From the NCBI GenBank assembly GCA_938743325.2, contig OW568878.1, positions 620,001 through 684,000 on the forward strand: 64,000 bases of DNA, read 5' to 3'. Below the pieces are notes generated by a model. It saw only the letters and a list, made by a program, of their open reading frames with translations, made no database searches and was not told the origin of the DNA. The stretch comes from Pycnococcus provasolii. Its lineage: Eukaryota; Chlorophyta; Pseudoscourfieldiophyceae; Pseudoscourfieldiales; Pycnococcaceae. The position numbers were made by a program, and so were the translations under genes. This document shows positions 45,767 through 54,800 of this stretch, one piece after another. Every line of letters begins with the position of its first letter. Position 1 is the stretch's first letter.

Positions 45767-46807
45767 ATGGCGTCCTCTTTGATAATGTCCATCGCCCTCA
45801 TCGCTTCCTCCTCACTCACGTTAGTGGCGGCGCAACCTGCGACGTCGCCATCGTGCCTTCCGTTCCCGCGCATTGAAGTACGCGGTGGATCGCGCATTCG
45901 TGTCGATCCAGATCAAGTTCAAATCACCATCGAAGCGACGGCGACACGTCGCAACGCATCCATAGCGTCGGAACTAGTCGCGGGTGCAGTCGCATCCATC
46001 AAGGACGAACTGACCGGCACGTCGGGCGGATTTGATTCCGTCGTCAGTCTCAGCTACCGCGGTCCGGATCTGCAGTACAAGTGGGTCAGTTCCGCGACGC
46101 CTGGACAAAGCGACGTTCGCGTGCCTGTCGGGTACATGTACCGCGAAGTCCTCCTGGTAACCGCTTCCATCGACGTCAACGACACTGACGCTGACGCTGA
46201 CGCTGAAGAAGACAAAGGAGACGCCGCAAGTACCGCAGCGACGGCGTCACTCACGAAGTTTGCGAAGACAGCTGCGACGACTGTCGAGACGATCATTCAG
46301 AACACCGCCGAGACGGCGTCCGAAGAGAGCGAATCTGCCGCGTCGTCGACGACGTACACGAATCCCACTGCTGCTTCGGCAGATTCCAAACAAGGGTGGG
46401 ATCCTGTCCCATCTCTTGACGACGGAAGCCCGAAGGATCCGCTCGTGTCTATCCAAAGCGTGAAGTACGGCTTGACGCCTAAAAGTCAAGCTTCGTCCGC
46501 CCTTCGTGCGCGCAGGCTTGCGACGACTGACGCGAAGAAGAAGGCTAGCGTTCTCGCGGAGTCGATGAGCCTGAATCTGGGCGAGCTGCTCTACGTGACA
46601 GACTTTGACTCCACGCCCATCACCACCAGCAACGATGTCGGCCGAGCAAAGGAGGTGTCGGCCGATTCGATGATGAGGGCATCCTTTGCCCCTCCTCCCA
46701 TGTACGGTGGTGGGGGCGGTATTGCTGCTCGTGGTCCTGGCGGCGATCCCATGAAGCAGACGTTTACGGCGGATGTCTCAGCAGCTTTCAAGGCAAGCAG
46801 CAGTTAG
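45767..46807 (+). CDS. Secreted SIMPL-domain (DUF541) protein, copy 2
   Basis: A 346-residue tandem duplicate of the preceding gene, nearly identical through the signal peptide and both halves of the domain, with differences in the acidic/Thr insert (shorter Ala tract) and the C-terminal 60 residues (AFYSSGGAA replaced by a Pro/Gly segment). The copies share 3' UTR sequence, including a long block with TTATGTGTTGCCAGCATACA, and a CACAACTTCC motif upstream. The duplication unit is therefore about 1.3 kb and includes flanks. Confidence 0.75.
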   Translation: MASSLIMSIALIASSSLTLVAAQPATSPSCLPFPRIEVRGGSRIRVDPDQVQITIEATATRRNASIASELVAGAVASIKDELTGTSGGFDSVVSLSYRGPDLQYKWVSSATPGQSDVRVPVGYMYREVLLVTASIDVNDTDADADAEEDKGDAASTAATASLTKFAKTAATTVETIIQNTAETASEESESAASSTTYTNPTAASADSKQGWDPVPSLDDGSPKDPLVSIQSVKYGLTPKSQASSALRARRLATTDAKKKASVLAESMSLNLGELLYVTDFDSTPITTSNDVGRAKEVSADSMMRASFAPPPMYGGGGGIAARGPGGDPMKQTFTADVSAAFKASSS

Positions 46808-47681
46808 CGATCCTGTTTATCCAAACACCAGAGCCGTTAAGGCTAACTTACCCCAGCCTTATGTGTTGCCAGCATACATGTTGCGTACAAAGAAGTAATG
46901 ATCAAACCAAGTTTTGTGCGTCACAGTCTCGAGAGACTCTCCCTGTCAGTCAGACTATTAGACTACAGTGTTGAGTGCCTACCACGGTACAGTGTTGGAC
47001 AACGGCAGTGACTTGACCAAGGCACCAAGGCACGAAGCACGAAGTGTGGTGATGCCTACTGTGATGAGACGAGACAAGCTTGGCGAGTGTAGGTACACAT
47101 AGCAGACTGCAGAGACGACTCCCTCCCTGTACCTCTACCAGCCTCTGCTGTCTTCGACTCTTCGTCTTCGTCTTCGTCCCATTCCTTGCCATTCCGTTCT
47201 CGGGAAGGGAATGGTATCCCCTATTGAATGTAGATCCGAGCATGGGATGCGAGCAGGAAGTGATGGGATGCACCATGATGGAGCTGATGCGACTTGCTTG
47301 CAGAGGAGAGGGCCTAAGTAGGTGGCTTCCCATGAATGAGGAGGCTCGTGATGATGAAGCTCGGGAATGAAGACGGGAAGATGGGACGGCTTTCACCTCG
47401 TGTCTCGTGAAAACGAATAGGCACCTCGAAGGCGACGTATTCTCGTCGTGAAGTCTAACTAAGAAATACTTCTATGGGAATAGGCCGCGTCCGCACCAAC
47501 TAACTCTGTCCATTCAAGCTTGCACAATTCCTGTGCAACTCCTGTTGTGCTCATCACGCCAGTGCACTCCTCCTACGATAGTCTACGATAGTTAAGTTCG
47601 TGCGAACACGTTTGTCTGTACGTTTGTCTTAAGGTGCTTTTCTGGCCTGGTATAAGTAAGCAAGCAAGTAAGTAAGTAAGT
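46808..47681. other. Intergenic gap, no gene seen
   Basis: 874 bp. The first 120 bp repeat the 3' UTR of the SIMPL genes. Then come short repeats (GAAGCACGAAG; TCTTCG near 47155-47180) and, directly before the next ATG, a TAAG/CAAG tract (47655-47681). Nothing coding is convincing. Confidence 0.35.
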
Positions 47682-48617
47682 ATGCAGCGCGCGTCCCTGC
47701 TGACGGTGCGCTCCGACTCCGCCGACCTGGGTAATGGTGGTGGTGCGCCAACCTCAAGTGGCTCGTCGAAGAAAAACGACGATCCGGACGCGAATAGTAG
47801 CGGGATCGTCGCCGTCCCTTTCGTCGGCGTGATCGACGTCAGCGGCCTGCGCTCCAAGTTCCTGAGGGACGTCGTCACGCAGGTCAACAACGATCCCGTC
47901 AAGAGGTCCATGGCAAAAGGCGTTCTCATCGGCTTCTTTGTAGCCTTCCTCGTGTTCTACGTCGACATATTCAACGCCATGGGAAACGAGCGCGCGCAGT
48001 GGAGGCAGACGAGCCGCTTGCTCGCATCGGAGCGCGACGAGTACAAAAAGGCACTCGAGATCGTCGAAAGCAAAATGGTGCAGAGCGAGGCGCAGGTGCT
48101 CGTCGCGCAGAAAACAGCCACGGGAGCGGTCGACCGAGCGACGGCGGAGGTGCGAGCGACGCAAGGCGCCGCCAAGGCTGCCATGGGAGACGTCGTGTCC
48201 TTAAAAGACAGCATCATCAAAAAGCACAAGGGTGCGGCGGAGCGCGAGGCGCGAAGTGGTATGAAGCACAGGCTCGAGGCGGAGGCGACGAAAGTGCACC
48301 TCAAGACGGCGAGCTCGGAGCTGAAGAAGGTGGAGGCGGCGGAGGATGCGTGGGACCGGTTCCACCAGTCAGCTGTGTCGCGAAGCGTGCGCTACGGAAG
48401 TCACACGAAAGTTCCGAACATACCGCACCCGGATGCCGACGACCACGCGGCGAAAATTGTCACCGGATGGAGACTTGGCCAGCGGCTCGCGATTCGCGGC
48501 GGTGAGGGCGGCGTGCACAGCGACGGGCTCATGAAGAGCGCGGTCAAGTCGACGGAGACGTTCGGCTTTGGCGACAAAAAGAAGAGCGGGCGCAAGCTGC
48601 TCGCTCGCGCCGCGTGA
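47682..48617 (+). CDS. Unknown membrane-anchored coiled-coil protein
   Basis: A 311-residue protein that I do not recognise. Residues 77-97 form one membrane span (GVLIGFFVAFLVFYVDIF). About 100-225 is a long Ala/Glu/Lys helix, probably a coiled coil, followed by a short conserved-looking part (VPNIPHPDADDHAAKIVTGW) and a basic tail. Codon use matches neighbouring genes, and the frame is clean. A role in an organelle membrane or cytoskeletal tether is possible but unsupported. Confidence 0.65.
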   Translation: MQRASLLTVRSDSADLGNGGGAPTSSGSSKKNDDPDANSSGIVAVPFVGVIDVSGLRSKFLRDVVTQVNNDPVKRSMAKGVLIGFFVAFLVFYVDIFNAMGNERAQWRQTSRLLASERDEYKKALEIVESKMVQSEAQVLVAQKTATGAVDRATAEVRATQGAAKAAMGDVVSLKDSIIKKHKGAAEREARSGMKHRLEAEATKVHLKTASSELKKVEAAEDAWDRFHQSAVSRSVRYGSHTKVPNIPHPDADDHAAKIVTGWRLGQRLAIRGGEGGVHSDGLMKSAVKSTETFGFGDKKKSGRKLLARAA

Positions 48618-48813
48618 TGTGGTTGAGCACTGCACACTTGATTGAATCCTTCTTTTGGTAAAACACAACAAACTTTTTTACTTTATGATTTATAGAGTTG
48701 AACAACACCACTTGCTTATCGCAGCTGTGGGCGCCTGCGGCGGGTGGTCACGCGGAGCGGCGGACGAGGAACTGGAGAACGTGTGCAGTAAAGTACACTC
48801 CATTACTGCGATC

Positions 48814-49797
48814 TTAGGTCTTGCTTCCGCTTCTGCCGCCAGTCATCCTTGAGAGCTTGGCTAAATCCACCTGCTTCGCCTCCGCAGTTGCGACAACTTC
48901 GCCCTTGGCATTCTTCACCTCAGCGCACGTCGTGACCATCACAGATTCTGGTTTGGCCGTGTCCGGCTTGATCCACGCCTCGATGTGCATCGTTTCGTTG
49001 AGCGTTCCCGGTTTTTTCATCCGACACGTGAACTCAGAAGTGAGACACAACGGCTGCCACGCGATTTTGCCCACCTCACCCATCATTTCGTCGAGTGCAG
49101 TTTGAACGGCACCTCCGTGTGCACCAAGCCCAGACTCCGCACCTATGCACGCTTGTTCAGAGAATCGTATGGCGCCGAAGACTCGTTTTGTGGTTGGTTC
49201 GAAGAAATATCTCAAGTCCAGTCCAGCCGCGGCGGCTTTGTCTCCCGTCGCCCAGCTAACTTGTGCGACGTCAAGTTGTTGCGACTGCGGGTACACGAGA
49301 AGTTTCTGAAAGGGGAACCCGTTGGTTTGGTTCGCTCGTTTCACGCACGCCTTCATGACGTCGTCTCCTGGTGGCATGAGCCCGTTGGGCCTGAACGGAA
49401 TTCCTCGTAGGCGAGCAACGCGTTGGTACTCTGTTGTGTCTACGCGAGCCCAGACAGGATCTGTGGATGGCGTGTCTGCGTAATTGAGAGTTGCTTGATT
49501 TTGCGTGATGCCTCCACCAGGTTGCAAGGGATCCATGTTTTTCTCCTCCTCCTCCTGAGAAGACGCAGGAGCAGGAGCGTGATCCTGACTATCAGGTAAA
49601 ACGGTTCCGTTCGTTCGAAAGAATGTCCGAATAGACGCTTCTGTCCACGTCTCGCACGCGTCAGGAGGTAACTCGGGTACGTCTTTATTAGAGTCTTCGA
49701 GTTCCTCCTCTAAGACCATTGAGAGGTTACGAAGACGCATGGTAAGCTCGGCATCGCGAGCTGCTGCTGCCGATGCTGCTGCTGATGCTGACGACAT
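48814..49797 (-). CDS. Hotdog-fold thioesterase family protein
   Basis: A 327-residue protein whose C-terminal 170 residues match the PaaI/THEM4-like hotdog thioesterases: IGAESGLGAHGGAVQTALDE with the central helix (here GGAVQTALDEMMG), then LTSEFTCRMKKPG and VVATAEAKQVDL. The N-terminal 150 residues are low in complexity, then unusual but ordered (RLRGIPFRPNGLMPPGDD). Such enzymes hydrolyse acyl-CoA or related thioesters; the substrate is unknown. No clear transit peptide (Ala/Ser-rich start). Confidence 0.7.
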   Translation of the reverse strand: MSSASAAASAAAARDAELTMRLRNLSMVLEEELEDSNKDVPELPPDACETWTEASIRTFFRTNGTVLPDSQDHAPAPASSQEEEEKNMDPLQPGGGITQNQATLNYADTPSTDPVWARVDTTEYQRVARLRGIPFRPNGLMPPGDDVMKACVKRANQTNGFPFQKLLVYPQSQQLDVAQVSWATGDKAAAAGLDLRYFFEPTTKRVFGAIRFSEQACIGAESGLGAHGGAVQTALDEMMGEVGKIAWQPLCLTSEFTCRMKKPGTLNETMHIEAWIKPDTAKPESVMVTTCAEVKNAKGEVVATAEAKQVDLAKLSRMTGGRSGSKT

Positions 49798-49891
49798 TGT
49801 ACACGGTGGTTGACAAATGACAAGAAACAGGGAGGAAAGATCAACAGAGTAACGGATGCCGAATTCCTAATTCGGGTTTGTTTTTGTAATT

Positions 49892-49925
49892 CCAACCCCT
49901 AATCAGTAATTTGATTAGGGGTTGG
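49892..49925. repeat. Perfect 14-bp inverted repeat with TTAGGGG-like arms
   Basis: CCAACCCCTAATCA, a 6-base loop, TGATTAGGGGTTGG. A further AATTAGGGGTTGG copy follows near 49940. It lies about 95 bp upstream of the thioesterase start (49797), thus in its promoter region. Confidence 0.7.
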
Positions 49926-50709
49926 CATGTTCACTCCCCTAATTAGGGGTTGGTTTTCTTCACCGTTTTCTCTTCTTCGTTTTTCTTCACCCTCGAGTTC
50001 TTCACTGATGAAACTGGTCCCTGCCCTACGATAGGGTCCCTAAATAAATTGACAGATCTGCCCAATATTTCCCAACAACGTTAACACTTAAAACACATAC
50101 ATGTTACGATAGTAAGTCTAGGACTTCAGGCATTATCAGTCAGTGACTCGCATATGCTTTACAGTTTACACATTAGCGGCCTCTTAGACTATTTGTTGTT
50201 TTTTAAAACAGCTCATTGGTCTTGTCTTGTTGGCTCCTCCCTCCCTCTTCTTCATCCATGGAATTCTCCTCAGGTGTGTGTGCTCGTGCTTCTTCGACCC
50301 ATCCTCCTCCCTCCTTTGGACTCGTTTTTCAGGCTTTCAGGTGAATCTTCATCACTCCTCCTGTCCTCGGGATTGCACGAACCTCATTATTATTACAGGT
50401 TCATGTTCGTTCAGTGGTTTCCTATTTTCAGGATATCACTTTCTTTCTTTCTTTCTTTCCTTTATTATGAGCGGAGCCTCACCTCGGCCTCTTGCGAATG
50501 AATGAGGGGACACACAGTACTTACCCTCTCCTCGTAGATAGTTAATAACCTTCGAATCATATCAAAAGAACTGCTGGTTCATTGATGACTACTACGTACG
50601 TAGGGTAGGTACTACTACTACTGTTGTTTTTGTTGTTGTTGGACATTGATTGGGGGAATTCGACGTCGACTCGCAATCAACACGATAATAATAATACGAA
50701 TCAACAATC
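49926..50709. other. Intergenic gap, no gene seen
   Basis: After the hairpin, pyrimidine-rich and TTTC-repeat DNA (50440-50460). A short open frame near 50154-50501 is hydrophobic but biased and unconvincing. ACTACT repeats lie near 50610. Probably promoter DNA on both sides. Confidence 0.35.
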
Positions 50710-51696
50710 ATGGCGGATAACAACATGTCTAATACTACCGCCGTTGATGACATGTCATCCAATTCGTCGTCGTCACGGGACTCGCTCACGTCCTCACAGC
50801 GCCTGCGTGCGCGTCTCCTGCAATTAGCGGAGGCATCCTCGCGGGCATCGGAAAGGCTCGCGCTCACGCTCTCGCAGGACGCCGACGCAGATGAACCTTC
50901 CATAGGAACGATGTCCGCACCGCCGACAGAACGCGTCTCTTCAGCCTTGACGCTCGTACACGAAGCAAGGAGGCTGCGACATGCAAGGCTTCTCGTCGTC
51001 GACGACGAAGTGCCGCCGCCCGTGCAGCAGCAGCAGGAGCACCAGCAGCACATTTCTGTCATCACGCACGAAGCAGCAGTAGGAGATGCACCAAAGAAAA
51101 GGACACCATCCCAATCCTACAGCTTGATTCCAAGTGACATGGAAGATGAGGTGCTGAGCGACATGCACAAACAGCAAATCGTCGACGTTGAAAAAGAAGA
51201 GGAGGAGGTTTGCAAAAAGAGCAACACACCACCATCGAAGAACAACAAAACGAAAAGAGCACTGGTGATTGTTATGGGCGTGCTTGGAGTTATCCTTTCG
51301 TTTGCCATACTCTGCGTTCTTGTGGTGCTCACGATTCGCTTCTTCAGTACCACGACGACGACGATGATGAACAACCATCAGGAATTATTGACTTCATTAT
51401 CACCATCACCACCACCATCGCCGCCGCTGCCATCAGCTGATTCTTCTCTCACTCTAAAATCACTCACAGCAGAGAGCGCCAAGCTAGGAGATGCGGATGC
51501 GAATGAACTGTGGGTGGAGGGTAAGGGTGGATTATTTGTTGCGCACGGTGCTAGTGTTGGCGGCGATGCGAGCTTTGTGGGTAACGTGCACGTCGGAGGA
51601 TCCGTGAGCGCAGACGACATTGAGTTGGAGCAGGGTGGTAGTCTGGCGAAGATGATGGAAGACTTAAGCACACGTCTTGAGAAACTGGAAGGGTAG
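50710..51696 (+). CDS. Unknown single-pass membrane protein with bactofilin-like end
   Basis: A 328-residue protein. The first 180 residues are Ser/Glu/Gln-rich and probably disordered. One span lies at about 182-210 (ALVIVMGVLGVILSFAILCV). A Thr/Pro/Ser linker and about 70 ordered residues follow, with KGGLFVAHGASVGGDASFVG and NVHVGGSVSADD, a repeat pattern like bactofilin or left-handed beta-helix adhesin stalks, then a short coiled coil. It is probably type II. I do not recognise the family. Confidence 0.6.
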   Translation: MADNNMSNTTAVDDMSSNSSSSRDSLTSSQRLRARLLQLAEASSRASERLALTLSQDADADEPSIGTMSAPPTERVSSALTLVHEARRLRHARLLVVDDEVPPPVQQQQEHQQHISVITHEAAVGDAPKKRTPSQSYSLIPSDMEDEVLSDMHKQQIVDVEKEEEEVCKKSNTPPSKNNKTKRALVIVMGVLGVILSFAILCVLVVLTIRFFSTTTTTMMNNHQELLTSLSPSPPPSPPLPSADSSLTLKSLTAESAKLGDADANELWVEGKGGLFVAHGASVGGDASFVGNVHVGGSVSADDIELEQGGSLAKMMEDLSTRLEKLEG

Positions 51697-51775
51697 GAAG
51701 GTTATTGTTGGTGTTGGTTCGTGTGTGTGTGGTTGGTTGGGTTGTTATGACAGAAATATTTTTTCATATCCACTC

Positions 51776-51780
51776 TTACA
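51776..51780 (-). terminator. TGTAA poly(A) signal of clathrin heavy chain
   Basis: Minus-strand TGTAA about 80 nt past the clathrin stop at 51859. Confidence 0.5.
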
Positions 51781-51858
51781 CCATAAAACAATATTTTTTG
51801 TTTGTTTCGTTTTCATGTCACACACTTCTCAACACACCTGATACTTTCCCCACCAAAA

Positions 51859-54800
51859 TCAGTACCCACCATACATTTGTTGCTGCTGCTGAGCAGCTTG
51901 GTAAGCCGCCATCTGGTCGGGAGGGATGCCCTGACCAGGTGCGGCTGGCAATGCAGGAGGTAGCAAGCTCGCGTACATGTTTGCCTGTGCCGCCTGCGCC
52001 TTTGCCTCCTCCTCCGCCGTCGTCTCGGCATTCGCGCGATCCTTCTTCTCCTGCACGAGATTTTCCACCTTGTTGCTGTACTCGCGCACAAACTGGATCA
52101 CAAACGGCATCACGTACTCCATCATGCCGTTCATCCACGCAAGCTCCAGCGCCACGTCCGGCTTGATCAGTTCGTAGCACGTGAACAGGCACGCGGCGAA
52201 GCACTCCGGCTTCTTCTCGTCGGTGAAGAACTGCAGCAGCTCGAGCGCAAGGTCCGACTCGCCACTCTGCGCCGCCGTCTCCATCGCGTCCTTGTACAGC
52301 TTGTCCTTCCTCTGCAGATCCATCGCCTGCCGCCATCGAAGGTTCTTAACATACAGGTGAGCGGCAATCCGCCGGAACTCCAGCAGCTCCATCTTTTCCA
52401 CGCGATGAGCGAGCGCAAGCGCGTCGAAGCTGTCGAAGCTGTCGATGCTCTGCCTCAATCCCTCGAAGTCCTCCTCCTCGATGCAAAGTTCGTTGATGGC
52501 GTCGTTCACCGCCACCAGGTTGCTCGGCTGCACGCTCTCCAAGTACGGCCGAATCAAAGGCAGCTGGCCTGCGCGCCGCATCAGGTCCACGACGCGCGCG
52601 TGGTCGAGGCGCGGCTTGAGCACCTCGAGCAAGTCTGTCAGGGTGTCAGGGTGCTCGTCGAGGTAGAAGTTCAGCGCCTTGTAGTACAGCTCGTTGTTCG
52701 CAACCTTCACCATGACGTCCTTGAACGCGATGTGCTCCCACGCTGTCGTGCTGTGCTGCATCATCACGTTCGCGGCGTTGTCGTGCTCGTCGTACGACAC
52801 GTACAGGTACGCGAGCGCCTTCCAGTGCCGCTCCTCCTCGCACGTCCTGATAAGCTTGGGGATGTTCAGCTTGTTGGCGAACAGCTTCAGATGCTCCATG
52901 AGCTTCTCCTCCTTGTAGCGCGCGTACAAGATGCCGAGCTCCGTGTAGATCCCCATGTGAGCACGCTCGAGTCCAAGTCCCGCCTCCATCAGAGACAGCA
53001 GCTCGTCAAACTTGCCCGCACGCTGGTAGTACTCGCTCACCTCCTCGAGCTCGTCAGCCTGCACGATGATGCTCAGACCGCAGAGCTGCGCGAGGCGGAA
53101 CTCGCCCTCGTCCACGCACGCGAAGCACACCTCCTTCCATGTCTTGGGGCTGTTCGCCTTGCGTGCGGCATCCACAGCCGCCTGGAACTGGTGAAGCTTG
53201 ACGAGAGTGCTCGCGAGGCGACCCCAGTTGGACACCGACTGGTACAGCAGCTTCGCCGCCTCGAACAGGCCCTCGTCGAAGCACCGGTCTCCCACGCTGG
53301 CGATGTTCGCGGCGTTCGGGCCGCTGATGAACTCCTCCAGAGGTCCATACTGGTTCGTGTGGGCGAAGCTGTACGCGAGCTCCGTGTCCACGTGGCTCTC
53401 CTTCACGCCCTTCTTGCGAACCATCTGCAGGTACTTCACCATGTCGTCGTAGCAGCCCGCACGGCGTGCCGCGGCAATCACCTCCGTGGATGCCGAGTGG
53501 TCGTTCGCGCGGATGTAGCTGGCAATGGCGTCGGGAACGGTGTTCGCAAGAAGCTGCGCGGCAGCAAGCTCGCTCCACACCTTCGGCTCATCCACCTTGG
53601 TGGCAAACTCGTGAGCACGCTCGATCGTCTCGACATTCTCGAGCAGCACCTTCACCGCGAGCTCGTTCAGCTGGAACTTGCGGTAAATGGCGAACGCCTC
53701 CTCGTACAGCTCGCTGCCCACGGCAATCTCTCCCACCGCCGGACCGTCGAACGCGTCGAGGCGGTTGATGTAGTCCATGACGCGCGTCTTGTCCGCCTTG
53801 ATGGCGGTGAGAATGAGCAGGTTCTGCAGGTTCGGATTCCCGCTGAAGGAGCTGTTCTGCAGCACAATCTTCTCCAGAAGCTCAATCAGCTCGTTCGGCA
53901 GCTCCGCCGTCATGAAAGCTTTGACCGTGATGCTCACCTGCTCCGGGTTCTTCGACTCAGGAAGCGCGGTGGACACCACCTGGTCAATCAGCTGGCGGCG
54001 GAACTGGTTCTCAGGATCGAGCACGAGCGCCCACAGCTCCGGGTTCATGCGCTCCACCACGTAGCGGCTCTGGAGCTTGAACAGGCTGTTGCGGTTCGTC
54101 ACGTCCACGAGCTCCTCGTCGCACTCGCCACGCTTGTAAGCGACGCACGCCAGCGTGGGATCGCGCTTCTCGCAGTACTTGCCAACGATGCGGCTGTCGT
54201 AGTGCGGGTTGGTGGTAAGGAAGTGCTCGGGATTGTTGTTCGCGTCGATCGTGATCTTGCCAAGCGCGTTGTGCACGTGCGAGTCGGCGGATCCCTCCTG
54301 CACGAGCTGCTCCAGAAAAGCGCTGAGCAGCTTGAGGCGGTTGCGCTTCTCCACCTCATCGCACAGCGGCTCGATGGGCAGAAGACTGCGCACGGACAGG
54401 ATGAGGTTGGTGATGAAGCTCTCGTCGCACTCGCAGTCGAGAAGCGCACCGACGACCATGGGTGCATTTGCGGGGTTCACCTTCTGCACGTACCCCTCGA
54501 TGTAGCGCATCATGCTGTTGTCGTACAGGTACTTGGTGAGGTCCGCGACGAATCCGAAGCGATCGCACACGTTGATCAGCGGGCGCGCGTCCGGCAGCTT
54601 CGCCTCCATCAGGAACACCTTCGCCTTCTCCGGGTCGAACATGCTCGACTCGCGCGTCACGCGCTCAACCTCCTTCACCTGCCCCGTCTTGGCTGCCGCC
54701 TCGATGTACTTGAAGTGCACGTCGGGGTTCTCGCTGGTGTTGATCAGGCTGCCGAGGTAGAAGTACAGGCCCTCGTTGTTCTTGAACTCCTCGAGCAGCG

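Noticed and set aside
50154-50501. Short hydrophobic open frame as a gene
   Set aside because: Composition follows pyrimidine-rich DNA and a TTTC repeat; no conserved pattern.
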